From Phytopseudomonas dryadis (GTDB lineage Bacteria > Pseudomonadota > Gammaproteobacteria > Pseudomonadales > Pseudomonadaceae), in assembly GCF_004327355.1 (NCBI RefSeq), contig NZ_QJUM01000003.1:124001-188000 (forward strand): 64,000 bases of DNA, written 5' to 3'. Both the position numbers and the translations under genes were made by a program. The notes beneath the pieces are model-generated. The model saw nothing but the letters and a program-made list of their open reading frames with translations, searched no databases and had not been told where the DNA came from. Numbering within the stretch: position 1 is the first letter of the stretch; each line of letters begins with the position of its first letter. Of this stretch, positions 36,583 to 45,398 are shown piece after piece.

Positions 36583-38616
36583 ATGTCATCTGTTTCAGGA
36601 AAAAAACTGCTGATCATCGCCATCGTCTGTGGCGTGGTCGCCGCCACCATGGGCTGGCTCTACCTGAAAGCCAAGGAGTCCCAGTACAAGGCCGCCTATC
36701 GCCCTGCCCAGCAGGTCAAGGTGGCGGTGATCGTTCCGCGGGCGGACATTGGCAAGTCGCAAACCGTCAGGCGCGATCAGGTGGCCGTGCTCGAGGTGCC
36801 CAACGAGTACCTGCCCTCCAATGTCGTCTCCGCCAACGACTGGCCCCAGTTGGAAGGGCGCATGACCATCATGCCCCTGCAACGCGGCCGGCCGATCACC
36901 TGGGATGCCATCGAGCAGGATCACATCTCGCGCTTCTCCGAGAACGTGGCCCTGGGCAAGCGGGTCAAGACCGTCAAGATCAGCAAGATCAATTCGTTCG
37001 ACGGCATGCTCCGGCCGGGTGACCGCATCGACCTGCTGGGCAGTTTTTCCGCCTCGGACGTCGGCCTGCAGCAACAGCCCAACTATGCCGACAACGTGGT
37101 CATGACCGTGCTCGAGGACGTCGAGGTGCTCGCCGCGGGCCGTGAGGATGCCAAGGGCCGCAAGTACGAGAACTTCTACGACAAGAGCACGCCAGACGGC
37201 TTCAACATGAATTTCTCCACCCTGTCGCTGATGCTGACGCCGGCTCAGGTGGCCCGGGTGGAACTGGCGGAAAAGGCCGGCGAACTGGTGGCGGTGCTGC
37301 GTCACCCGAAGGAAACCGGCATGGCGCCCCTGGGTCAGCTGACCGTGTCCAGCCTGCTGGACCCGCCACCGGTGGAAACGGTCGACGTGGTACTCGATGC
37401 CGACGGCAACCTGATCGGGCGCATCGTCGGTGACAACATCGTCGATGCCAACGGTCGTATCACCGGCAAGGTGGTCGACGGCCAGGCCATCGGTATCGAT
37501 GGCAAGGTGATGGGCCGGGTCGTGCGCGGTCTGTCGCCAGACGATCCCCTGCTGCGCATGCGTGAGCGGGCAACCGTGGTGCGGGATGCGCAGGGCAACG
37601 TCATCGGCCGCGTGGTCGACGGCAAGGTGGTCGATGCCCAGGGCAATCCGATTGGCACCTTCGTCGACGGCAAGGCCATCGGCCTGGACGGTCGCGAGCT
37701 GGGCCGGGTCGAACGCAATGCGGCCCTTGACGAGCATGGCCGGGTCATCGACATGAGCGCCTCTCAGGTCAAGGCGGCCGGCGGCACGGCCGGCGCCACC
37801 GAGCAACAGGTGGTGCGCGACGCCGAAGGGCGGATCATGGGCCGCGTGGTCGACGGCAAGGTGGTCGACGCCCAGGGCAATGTCATCGGCAATATCGTCG
37901 ACGGCAAGGCCGTCGGCACGGACGGCCAGGTACTGGGCACGACAGCGACGGTGCTGCTCGATGAGAACGGCAGGCTGGTCGGTGAGAACGGTGAGATCGC
38001 CAGAGGCGCCGACGGCAAGATCCTCGGCCGGGTGGTCGACGGCAAGCTGGTCGATGCCGATGGCAAGGTGCTCGGCACCGTCAAGGACGGCCAGGTCGTC
38101 GATGCCCAGGGCAACGTCATCGGCAAGCTCGAGCAGGCCGTGCTCGATGCCGACGGCAAGCCCATCGCCGACGCGGTACGGGTGGTACGCGATGCCAACG
38201 GCAATGTCATCGGCAGCGTAGTCGGTGACGAGGTGATCGATGCCCAGGGGCGCAAGGTCGGCACCCTCCGCGATGGCGTCGTCTACGACCAGGACGGCAA
38301 TCCCATCGCCGGTGCGGAAACCGTACTGCAGAAGGACGCACAACAGGTCGTGCGCGACGCCAGCGGCAACGTGATCGGCAGCGTACGTGGCGACACCGTC
38401 TACGACGCCAGCGGCAAGGCCGTGGGCAAGATCGTCGACGGCAAGTTGCTCGACAGCAATGGCAACGTCCTCGCGCGCGGCGTCACCCTCGGCGTGGAAG
38501 CCCCGCGCACGACCACGGAAACCCGCCGTCAGGATGCCTCGCGAATGATCCAGTTCATTCCCGGCGGCACCGGCAAACAGGGCGTGATCCCCATCCAGAC
38601 CTTGCGTCTCGAATGA
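36583..38616 (+). CDS. cpaB: CpaB/RcpC-like Flp pilus assembly protein with giant repeat extension
   Basis: The first 265 residues form a normal CpaB protein: one N-terminal membrane helix (GKKLLIIAIVCGVVAATMGW), an SAF-type domain (VKVAVIVPRADIGKSQTV, RGRPITWDAI), and the CpaB core (GDRIDLLGSF, MLTPAQVARVELAEKAGEL). CpaB works with the secretin in the periplasm or outer membrane. Residues 267-640 are an added array of 21 repeats, and residues 645-677 a short basic/polar tail. Usual CpaB proteins are about 250-320 residues, so this one (677) is more than double. The ATG at 36583 is chosen because GGGGAG lies four bases upstream; GTG 36568 and ATG 36571 are in frame but lack a site. Confidence 0.85.
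   Translation: MSSVSGKKLLIIAIVCGVVAATMGWLYLKAKESQYKAAYRPAQQVKVAVIVPRADIGKSQTVRRDQVAVLEVPNEYLPSNVVSANDWPQLEGRMTIMPLQRGRPITWDAIEQDHISRFSENVALGKRVKTVKISKINSFDGMLRPGDRIDLLGSFSASDVGLQQQPNYADNVVMTVLEDVEVLAAGREDAKGRKYENFYDKSTPDGFNMNFSTLSLMLTPAQVARVELAEKAGELVAVLRHPKETGMAPLGQLTVSSLLDPPPVETVDVVLDADGNLIGRIVGDNIVDANGRITGKVVDGQAIGIDGKVMGRVVRGLSPDDPLLRMRERATVVRDAQGNVIGRVVDGKVVDAQGNPIGTFVDGKAIGLDGRELGRVERNAALDEHGRVIDMSASQVKAAGGTAGATEQQVVRDAEGRIMGRVVDGKVVDAQGNVIGNIVDGKAVGTDGQVLGTTATVLLDENGRLVGENGEIARGADGKILGRVVDGKLVDADGKVLGTVKDGQVVDAQGNVIGKLEQAVLDADGKPIADAVRVVRDANGNVIGSVVGDEVIDAQGRKVGTLRDGVVYDQDGNPIAGAETVLQKDAQQVVRDASGNVIGSVRGDTVYDASGKAVGKIVDGKLLDSNGNVLARGVTLGVEAPRTTTETRRQDASRMIQFIPGGTGKQGVIPIQTLRLE
37381..38497 (+). 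repeat. In-frame array of 21 degenerate D-x-x-G-x-x-x-G repeats in cpaB
   Basis: Units of about 17-19 codons with the pattern [DG]-x-[DNQE]-G-[NKR]-x-[IVL]-G-x-[VI], for example DAQGNVIGRVV, DADGKVLGTVK and DANGNVIGSVV. DNA identity between units is high in places (GATGCCCAGGGCAA recurs), which suggests growth by unequal recombination. Spacing varies and some units lack the second Gly (DEHGRVIDM, DADGKPIAD). Confidence 0.85.
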
Positions 38617-38675
38617 AACCGGTGCCGTGCCCGGACGGTACGGCTCATGACAACTTCAGAAAATAGCTAGGGCAA

Positions 38676-40169
38676 ATGAAAATGCGACGTTTAGCAGGCC
38701 TCCTGGGAGCCCTGTGCCTGTGCCTGACGGCCCAGGCCAGCGAACTCCCGCGCGCAATCGTGATGTACGACGGGGACGTACGCGTGCTCAAGGCGCCCGG
38801 AGTCGAACGGGTTGCCGTCGGTAACGTGGAAATCATCAGCGCCACCATGCTGAAGAACGAAGAAGTGGTGCTGACTGCCGAGAAGAATGGCGAAACCACC
38901 GTGCATGTCTGGTTCGACGACGATACCCGCCAGCAGATGAGTGTGGTGGTGGCCAAGGCCAACGGCTACCGGCAACTGCCCGAGCTGAAGGCCATGCTGA
39001 CCGGCATCCCCGGCCTGCGCATCCGCACCGTGGGCCGCCAGGTGGTGATCGACGGGCGCCTCAGCCCCGAATACCTGATCCAGGTGAAGGAGGCCGCCAA
39101 GTTCTACGACAACGTGCTGGTGCTGGCCGAGGAGCAACAGGGCGCGGCGACCAAGGCCGACTCCAGCCAGGTGCTGGAAGAGGTCGAGGCCATGCTCGGA
39201 CACATTCCCGGCATCCGGATCAAGCCGGTGGGCCGCCAGATCGTGATCGACGGCGACCTCAACCAGGTCGACATGACCCGCATCGACCTGATCAAGGAAC
39301 GCTACCCGGACGTACTGGTCCTGGCCCAGCCGGTCTCCGAATTCAACGCGCCGATGATCTACTTCGACGTGCGCATCACCGAATTCGCCAAGGACGACGT
39401 GGAAGAACTCGGGGTCAACTGGAGCACCAGCATCAACGGTCCCATCCTGGCCTTCAACGCGGACGGTGGCACCAACCCCTATTACCGCGGACAGTTCGCC
39501 AGCGACAGCGGCACCTTCGACACGCTCAACCAGGTCGTCGGTGGCGCCGGCTCGAACGCCTACTGGGGCATTGCCAGCGAGCTGACCTCGCGCATCAACC
39601 TGCTGGAGAAGAACGGTTCGGCGCTGACCCTGGCCTCGCCCCGGCTGAGCGCCCGCAGCGGCGGCAAGGCCGAGCTGACGGTCGGTGGCCAGGTACCCGT
39701 GGTCACCAGCAGCATCAACGGCCCGTCGGTGGAGTACAAGGACTTCGGCATCATGCTCAACATCGCGCCGCAGCTGTATGGCAAGGACCGCATCTCCACC
39801 CATGTGCTGGCCGAGGTCAGCCAACTGGACAAAGCCAACCAGGTCGGCGAATACCCGGGCTTCAAGACCCGCCGCACCGAAAACGAAGTGCAGCTGAAGG
39901 TGGGTGAGACCCTGGTGCTCTCGGGCCTGGTGACCGAGGACAGCCAGACCACCCAGGAAGGCATCAAGTGGCTCAAGGACGTGCCCTTCATCGGCGCACT
40001 CTTTCGCAACAAGAGCTTCAAGGGCACCCGCACCGAGCTGGTCATCTTCATCACCCCTCGCCTGCTGACCAACGCCCCGGACTCGCCCAACATCACCGAG
40101 ATGCAGCGCCAGGAAGACATGCTCGAACGCTTCCAGAAAAGCTACGGCGCCATAGAGCTGATCGACTGA
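38676..40169 (+). CDS. cpaC: Secretin of the Flp pilus (CpaC/RcpA)
   Basis: A 497-residue secretin-family outer-membrane channel. A signal peptide ends near ...TAQA/SELPRA. Two BON-like N domains are visible by repetition (LRIRTVGRQVVIDGRLS and IRIKPVGRQIVIDGDLN). The secretin core has VGGQVPVVTSS and the terminal signature VGETLVLSGLVTEDSQT...KDVPFIGALFR. It provides the exit pore for the pilus. It follows cpaB after 59 bases and precedes tadA by seven. Start ATG 38676; a second ATG two codons on is also possible. Confidence 0.93.
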   Translation: MKMRRLAGLLGALCLCLTAQASELPRAIVMYDGDVRVLKAPGVERVAVGNVEIISATMLKNEEVVLTAEKNGETTVHVWFDDDTRQQMSVVVAKANGYRQLPELKAMLTGIPGLRIRTVGRQVVIDGRLSPEYLIQVKEAAKFYDNVLVLAEEQQGAATKADSSQVLEEVEAMLGHIPGIRIKPVGRQIVIDGDLNQVDMTRIDLIKERYPDVLVLAQPVSEFNAPMIYFDVRITEFAKDDVEELGVNWSTSINGPILAFNADGGTNPYYRGQFASDSGTFDTLNQVVGGAGSNAYWGIASELTSRINLLEKNGSALTLASPRLSARSGGKAELTVGGQVPVVTSSINGPSVEYKDFGIMLNIAPQLYGKDRISTHVLAEVSQLDKANQVGEYPGFKTRRTENEVQLKVGETLVLSGLVTEDSQTTQEGIKWLKDVPFIGALFRNKSFKGTRTELVIFITPRLLTNAPDSPNITEMQRQEDMLERFQKSYGAIELID

Positions 40170-40176
40170 GGTAGTC

Positions 40177-41805
40177 ATGTTCGAGATCGCAGTCACCTAC
40201 AAGGACGGCACACCGCTGGAAACCCTGACCTGTGCCAGCAATCAGTGCGAACTGGGCAAGGCACGCAGCGGCCTGGTTCGCCTGCGCGGCTGGAAGGTCG
40301 CACCGGTGCATGCCCGTATCGAGCAGTCCCTGGCCGGCCTCTTCGTCGAAGACCTCAGCCGCGGCTACGAGGTACGCGTCAACGACAGAGTGGTTTCCCG
40401 CCACGGCCCACTGGGCCCGGACGACCAGATCGTCATCGGCGGTTACGTCGTACGCGTGCGCACGCTCGAACACCCGGTGAACACGGAGGAACCGGAGCAG
40501 GCGCTGGCGCCCCTGGAAAGCGGCGCAATGGACAACTACGGCGCCTACATGGAGTGGGCACGCTTCATCCAGATCGAACTGTTCCGGGCGCTCGATCTGC
40601 GCCGCATGAGCCTGGAAAGCATGGGCCCGGACGAAGTCCGCACCACGCTCTCGGAGCTGATCGACGAAACCCTGCTGCAGATCGCCAGCCGGCTGCCGGC
40701 CGTTCTGGACAAGGACGCGCTGCGCAAGATCGTACTGGACGAAGCGGTCGGCCTTGGCCCGCTGGAGGATCTGATCGCCGACAAGAGCGTGTCCGAGATC
40801 ATGGTCAACGCCCACGACGATATCTACGTGGAGCGCTCGGGGCGCCTGGAGAAGACACCGATCAACTTCAGTTCCAACGCAGCCGTGCTGTCGACCATCG
40901 AACGCATCATTTCGCCGCTGGGCCGGCGGATCGACGAGAGCTCGCCCATGGTCGACGCCCGTCTCAAGGATGGTTCGCGGGTCAACGCGATCATCCCGCC
41001 CCTGGCGCTGCGCGGGCCGTGCCTGACCATCCGCAAGTTCTCCGAGCACAAGCTGACCACCGACGACCTGATCCGCTTCGGCTCGATCGACGCGCCCATG
41101 GTCGAATTCCTGCGTACCGCCGTCGAGCAGCGGATGAACATCGTGGTATCCGGCGGTACCGGCTCCGGCAAGACCACCCTGCTCAACATCCTCTCCAACT
41201 TCATTCCCCTGGAAGAGCGCGTGGTGACCGTGGAGGACGCGGCGGAACTGAAGCTGGTACAGCCTCACGTCGTCTCGCTGGAAGCACGGCCGGCGAACAT
41301 GGAAGGCAAGGGCCAGGTGACCATTCGCGACCTGGTGCGCAACTGCCTGCGGATGCGTCCTGACCGTATCGTCGTCGGCGAGTGCCGCGGCGGCGAAGCC
41401 CTGGACATGCTCCAGGCCATGAACACCGGCCACGACGGCTCGCTGACCACCGGCCACGCCAACTCGCCGCGCGACATGCTGCGCCGTCTGGAGGTCATGG
41501 TGCTGATGGCCGGGATGGACTTGCCGGTGCAGGCCATTCGCGAACAGATCGCCTCGGCCGTGCAGATCATCGTCCAGCAGACCCGCTTCGGCGATGGATC
41601 GCGGCGCATCACCAGCATCACCGAGATTACCGGCATGGAGCAGAGCACCATCCTGCTCAACGAGATCTTCAATTTCCAGCAGCAGGGTTTCGACGAGCAG
41701 GGCCGGGTCAAGGGGCACTACCAGGCCACGGGCCGGGTTCCGGAGTTCTACGAAGAACTGCGGCAGCGCGGCATTGGCGTGAACATGGACATTTTCCGCA
41801 ATTGA
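40177..41805 (+). CDS. tadA: TadA/CpaF secretion ATPase with N-terminal FHA-like domain
   Basis: A 542-residue ATPase that powers pilus assembly at the inner membrane. The C-terminal motor has Walker [10 protein letters not shown] at 326-334, the Asp box (EDAAELKL) and Walker [13 protein letters not shown] near 397-407, and the His box [13 protein letters not shown]. Residues 1-100 are unlike a normal TadA and look like a forkhead-associated fold ([39 protein letters not shown]). FHA domains bind phosphothreonine proteins, so assembly may be gated by phosphorylation. An ordinary CpaF of about 450 residues would begin near residue 110. Confidence 0.88.
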   Translation: MFEIAVTYKDGTPLETLTCASNQCELGKARSGLVRLRGWKVAPVHARIEQSLAGLFVEDLSRGYEVRVNDRVVSRHGPLGPDDQIVIGGYVVRVRTLEHPVNTEEPEQALAPLESGAMDNYGAYMEWARFIQIELFRALDLRRMSLESMGPDEVRTTLSELIDETLLQIASRLPAVLDKDALRKIVLDEAVGLGPLEDLIADKSVSEIMVNAHDDIYVERSGRLEKTPINFSSNAAVLSTIERIISPLGRRIDESSPMVDARLKDGSRVNAIIPPLALRGPCLTIRKFSEHKLTTDDLIRFGSIDAPMVEFLRTAVEQRMNIVVSGGTGSGKTTLLNILSNFIPLEERVVTVEDAAELKLVQPHVVSLEARPANMEGKGQVTIRDLVRNCLRMRPDRIVVGECRGGEALDMLQAMNTGHDGSLTTGHANSPRDMLRRLEVMVLMAGMDLPVQAIREQIASAVQIIVQQTRFGDGSRRITSITEITGMEQSTILLNEIFNFQQQGFDEQGRVKGHYQATGRVPEFYEELRQRGIGVNMDIFRN

Positions 41806-41819
41806 CGAGGAACGGAGCC

Positions 41820-42677
41820 ATGAACGAATTACTGCTGTATGCCTGCCTGGCACTGCTGGCCGTTTCCGTCTGCGCCCTGGCGCTGCTACTGGCCGACGGG
41901 GTCACCGAACGGGTGGGCTTCTATCGACGCCAGTTCTCCAGCAACGCCGAAATAGAGATGGCCGACATGTTCATCTTCGCCAACGGTCGCCAACTGTTCA
42001 TCCTCAACGTGATGCTGCTGGTGCTGGTGCCGCTGTTCCTGCATGCGCTGTTTCAACTGACCGTGGTCACCGCTGCCAGCATCGCCATCATGCTGGTCGC
42101 GCCACGCCTGGTCTTCAATCACTTGCGCAAGAGCCGGCTGAAACGCTTCGAGGAGCAGTTGCCGGATGCCTTCATGCTGCTGTCCAGCAGCCTGCAATCC
42201 GGCGCCAGCCTGAACATGGCGCTGGAAAACGTCGTTCAGCAGTCCCCGGCGCCACTCAGCCAGGAATTCGGCCTGCTGATCAAGCGCCTGCGCCTGGGCG
42301 TCACCCTCGAAGATGCCCTGCTGCAGCTGGAGAAACGCATCCCGCTGCCGTCGTTCATCATGGCCAGTTCGGCCATCCGCATCAGCCGCGAAGTGGGGGG
42401 CAACCTGGTGGAAACCATCAACACCCTGGCCGCCATGCTGCGCCGCAAGCGCGTGATGGAAGGCAAGATCGACAGCCTCACCGCGCAAGGCCGTGCCCAG
42501 GGCATGTTCATGGCCATGCTGCCGATCTTCCTCGCCATCATCCTCAGCTTCATCGAACCGGAAGCCATGAGCCAGCTGTACACCACTCGCACCGGCCTGA
42601 TGGTGCTGGCGGTGATGGTGGTGATGGAAGTGATGGGCTTCGTCTTCATCCGCAAGATCACTCGAATCGACGCCTGA
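41820..42677 (+). CDS. tadB: Tad pilus inner-membrane platform protein TadB
   Basis: A 285-residue type II secretion-F-domain membrane protein. Helices lie at about residues 4-26, 59-95 and 225-280, with the cytoplasmic T2SSF core LPDAFMLLSSSLQSGASLNMAL between them and EVGGNLVETINTLAAMLRRK. TadB and TadC form the platform on which TadA acts. The ATG at 41820 has a GGAG site and lies 14 bases after tadA; the stop is three bases before tadC. Confidence 0.9.
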   Translation: MNELLLYACLALLAVSVCALALLLADGVTERVGFYRRQFSSNAEIEMADMFIFANGRQLFILNVMLLVLVPLFLHALFQLTVVTAASIAIMLVAPRLVFNHLRKSRLKRFEEQLPDAFMLLSSSLQSGASLNMALENVVQQSPAPLSQEFGLLIKRLRLGVTLEDALLQLEKRIPLPSFIMASSAIRISREVGGNLVETINTLAAMLRRKRVMEGKIDSLTAQGRAQGMFMAMLPIFLAIILSFIEPEAMSQLYTTRTGLMVLAVMVVMEVMGFVFIRKITRIDA

Positions 42678-42680
42678 GCC

Positions 42681-43559
42681 ATGAGCGAACTTCTCGTATT
42701 GCTGAGCAGCGCCAGCCTGGGTATCACCGTTACCTGCAGCCTGCTCGTACTCATCTCGCTGTTCTCCCTGCTGCCGGAGGAGAACCGCGCCTACATGGAC
42801 CCGGTGCCTGGCTGGGTCAGGCCGATCTGGCCGCTGGTACGCCTGGTCGCCCACTTCGTCTGCGCCAACCTGCCGCCCAAGGTCATGGACTGGCTGGACG
42901 TTCGCCTGCAACGCACCGGCGCGCTCTACGTGCTGACCGCCGAGGATTTCCTGGCGCTGTGCATCACCCTCGCCACGCTGTTCCCGCTGCTGTCCATCCT
43001 GCCGATGGCCAGCGGCCAGAGCGGCATCGTCTGGCCCATCGTGCTGCTGATGACGATCATGGGCGCGGCCCTGCCCGTCATGTGGATCAGCGACACGCAC
43101 AAGCGCCGCGACCGCGACATCATTCGCAACCTGCCGGTGTTCCTCGAATACCTGACCATGTGCGTGGACGCCGGCCTGAACTTTCTCGGCGCCCTGCAGC
43201 AAGCGGTGGACAAGGGGCCCAATGGCGCGATGAAGAACGAGTTCCGCATCGTGCTGCGCGACATCCGCTCCGGGCTGCCACGGGCCGAAGCCCTGTCGCG
43301 CATGGAACAACGGATCAACCTCAAGGATCTGACCACCTTCGTACGCTCGGTCGTCCAGGCCGAGAAGATGGGCAGCAGCCTGCGCCAGACCCTGCAGATC
43401 CAGGCCCGGCAACGCCTCGAGGAACGCTTCCAGCGCGCCGAGAAAACCGCCATGCAGGCGCCGGTCAAGCTGATCATTCCGCTGATCATGTTCATCTTCC
43501 CGCTGACCTTCGTGATCCTGCTGTTCCCCATCGTGGTCAAGTTCATGGGCCAGACATGA
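42681..43559 (+). CDS. tadC: Tad pilus inner-membrane platform protein TadC
   Basis: A 292-residue T2SSF-family protein. There is one N-terminal helix (residues 8-30), a central helix pair (95-135) and a C-terminal helix ending FVILLFPIVVKFMGQT. The core LPVFLEYLTMCVDAGLNFLGAL and VRSVVQAEKMGSSLRQTLQIQ matches TadC. Its ATG is three bases after tadB and its stop overlaps the next gene (ATGA), so tadA-tadB-tadC and onward form one operon. Confidence 0.9.
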   Translation: MSELLVLLSSASLGITVTCSLLVLISLFSLLPEENRAYMDPVPGWVRPIWPLVRLVAHFVCANLPPKVMDWLDVRLQRTGALYVLTAEDFLALCITLATLFPLLSILPMASGQSGIVWPIVLLMTIMGAALPVMWISDTHKRRDRDIIRNLPVFLEYLTMCVDAGLNFLGALQQAVDKGPNGAMKNEFRIVLRDIRSGLPRAEALSRMEQRINLKDLTTFVRSVVQAEKMGSSLRQTLQIQARQRLEERFQRAEKTAMQAPVKLIIPLIMFIFPLTFVILLFPIVVKFMGQT

Positions 43560-43915
43560 TCAAGCGCAGCGCAATCGTCCGCTCAGGCGGGGCCGAGGGC
43601 GCGCCACGCACCCGCCTCGACCTGGAAATAGCCGATGGTTTCCGGGCGCGCAGCCGTGGCCTGCTGGGCCGCTACTCATTGCGTGAACGCTGGGGGCTGT
43701 GGCTCAGCCCCTGCAACGCCGTGCACTGCTGTTTCATGCGTTTCAGCATCGACGTGCTGTATCTCGATGCGCAGCAGAACATCATCAGGATCCGCCATCG
43801 ACTGCGCCCCTGGCGCTGGAGTCTCTGCTGGCGGGCCAGGAGCGTGATCGAACTGGCTGCCGGCGAGTGTCGGCGACTGGGCATCCAACCGGGAGACAAC
43901 ATCCAATGCGAGTGA
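43556..43915 (+). CDS. DUF192-family protein in pilus operon
   Basis: A 119-residue DUF192 protein without a signal peptide; the domain usually occurs in periplasmic or archaeal proteins. Diagnostic segments are FRARSRGLLGRYSL, GLWLSPCNAVHCCFMRFSIDVLYLD (read in parts), and VIELAAGECRRLGIQPGD. The function of DUF192 is not known. It is joined to tadC by an ATGA overlap and overlaps the TPR lipoprotein gene by ten bases, so it is clearly part of the Tad operon. Three cysteines cluster at about residues 53-59. Confidence 0.82.
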   Translation: MIKRSAIVRSGGAEGAPRTRLDLEIADGFRARSRGLLGRYSLRERWGLWLSPCNAVHCCFMRFSIDVLYLDAQQNIIRIRHRLRPWRWSLCWRARSVIELAAGECRRLGIQPGDNIQCE

Positions 43916-44343
43916 TCAGCCTATTGCTGGCCAGCCTGCTGCTGGGCGGCTGCACGACCCTGTCCATGCCGGGCGGTGACCTGGTCACCTTGCAGGAACA
44001 GGCCGACCTGGCCTATGCCAAGGGTGACTATCCCCGTGCCAGCCTGCTCTATGAACGCCTGTCCAGGTCGCTGCCCACCGATGCCGACATTCGCTACAGG
44101 CTGGGCAACAGCCTGGCCCGCCAAGGGCAGAACCACCCTGCCATCGATGCCTACCGCGAAGCGCTCGTGCGCGATTCCGAGCACGCCAGGGCCTGGTACA
44201 ACCTCATGCAGGTGCAGACCCGGGAAGTGCTGCTGACCGCCGGGGAGGCGCAACAGCATCTGCATACACAGAGCCCACAGTCGAAGCAGGCCTTCGACCA
44301 GGCCGTGCACCTGCTCGATGCACTGTCACCGCGGCAGGAGTGA
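43906..44343 (+). CDS. TPR lipoprotein, TadD-like
   Basis: A 145-residue lipoprotein. The leader RVISLLLASLLLGGC places the lipid cysteine at residue 16. Two to three tetratricopeptide-like helices pairs follow (DLAYAKGDYPRASLLYERL and RYRLGNSLARQGQNHPAIDAYREAL read by eye). TadD in Tad systems is a similar outer-membrane TPR lipoprotein that helps the secretin assemble. It overlaps the DUF192 gene by ten bases. It is shorter than many TadD proteins (about 240 residues). Confidence 0.78.
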   Translation: MRVISLLLASLLLGGCTTLSMPGGDLVTLQEQADLAYAKGDYPRASLLYERLSRSLPTDADIRYRLGNSLARQGQNHPAIDAYREALVRDSEHARAWYNLMQVQTREVLLTAGEAQQHLHTQSPQSKQAFDQAVHLLDALSPRQE

Positions 44344-44350
44344 TTGCGCA

Positions 44351-45061
44351 ATGGTCAACAGCCGCAACCGGGGTCAGGCGATGGTGGAATTCCTGATCGT
44401 CATCCCGGTGCTGATCCTGCTGATCTTCGGCATGGTGCAAGCCGCCCTGATCTACACCGCCAAGAGCGGTCTCAATTACGCGACCTTCCAGGCGGCGCGC
44501 ATCGGGGCGATGAACCATGCCCAGTACGAAGACATTCGTCGTGGCCTGATACGCGGCATGTATCCGATGTTCTCCCACTCGCAGATGAGCGCCGAGCAAC
44601 GCATGGAGCTGACGGTAGCGGAAGTGGACAATCACGTGCTGATCACCCGCATCAGCCCCAGCCAGGACAGCTTCAGCGCCTTCCAGACCGCGCATGCGGA
44701 CCTGCTGGCCGATGGCGAGTCGACCCCGGCCATTCCCAACGACAATCTGATGTATCGCGCGCCCCAGCAGAATCCGGTTTCGATTCAGGATGCCAACCTG
44801 CTGAAGATACGCGTTCAGTACTGCATGAAGCTGATCGTGCCCATGGTCGAGCACCTGCTCAGCTCCGCATCGAGCTTCAACCATCGCCAGGTGGTCGGCA
44901 GTTTCCGTGAGGTATCGCAGCGCACGACCGCTCAGTACAGCGCCATCTGCCAGGCCAGGCGCGGCTTCGTGGTGACGTCGGAGGCCACCGTGCGCATGCA
45001 GTCCGCCGCCGTGAACGACGCAGACAGCTGCGGTGCGGGCCGCAGGATGCTCTGTCCCTGA
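44351..45061 (+). CDS. tadE: TadE-like minor pseudopilin
   Basis: A 236-residue protein starting VNSRNRGQAMVEFLIVIPVL, the class III prepilin-like site with Glu at +5, then the classical TadE continuation FGMVQAALIYTAKSGLNYAT. The C-terminal domain (residues 60-236) is periplasmic with four cysteines, one pair close together at the end (ADSCGAGRRMLCP). It is the last gene of the Tad operon. Start chosen because GGAG lies ten bases upstream and the motif sits at the usual depth. Confidence 0.85.
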   Translation: MVNSRNRGQAMVEFLIVIPVLILLIFGMVQAALIYTAKSGLNYATFQAARIGAMNHAQYEDIRRGLIRGMYPMFSHSQMSAEQRMELTVAEVDNHVLITRISPSQDSFSAFQTAHADLLADGESTPAIPNDNLMYRAPQQNPVSIQDANLLKIRVQYCMKLIVPMVEHLLSSASSFNHRQVVGSFREVSQRTTAQYSAICQARRGFVVTSEATVRMQSAAVNDADSCGAGRRMLCP

Positions 45062-45398
45062 ACGGTCACCGGCCCCTGGCCCGGACAGGTCATGGGGCAT
45101 GCCGCGGTACAACCTTCGAAGCCGCACGAGCTCGGGGGGCGAACACGCTGTCGCCATGTGTCCGGGTGCAGGCTCCCGGGCCTGGCAAGCACTCCCGCAG
45201 GGGCGGAATCCGCCCATGCCCCTGGCGCCGCCACGGCGCATAACATGCTGCCATCTCCCGACACTTCACAATAAACCACTCCGCCAACGCCGATTTGTGC
45301 GCGTTTCGGCCAGGGGCTTGCCAGTACATTAGGAGCGGCATGGTCCTGCAGAGCGACCAGCTCGCCTATGAAATCTGCCAACCATCCGGAGCCCTACA
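45062..45398 (+). other. 337-bp intergenic region between pilus and polyamine operons
   Basis: No gene is seen. A hairpin CAGGGGC/GCCCCTG (45198-45204 with 45218-45224) could help end the Tad transcript but has no U-run. The promoter for the polyamine operon must be near the right end (TACATT at 45325 is a possible -10 with no clear -35). A GGAG ribosome site precedes 45399. Confidence 0.4.

Noticed and set aside
36595..38343. 582-codon open frame opposite cpaB
   Set aside because: It mirrors the repeat array and has no ribosome site or domain; the plus-strand CpaB domain and operon context are decisive.
37381..38497. Periodic DNA repeats that could be taken for a CRISPR or tandem-repeat locus
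   Set aside because: The repeats are in frame, diverged, code for protein units, and have no unique spacers or cas genes.
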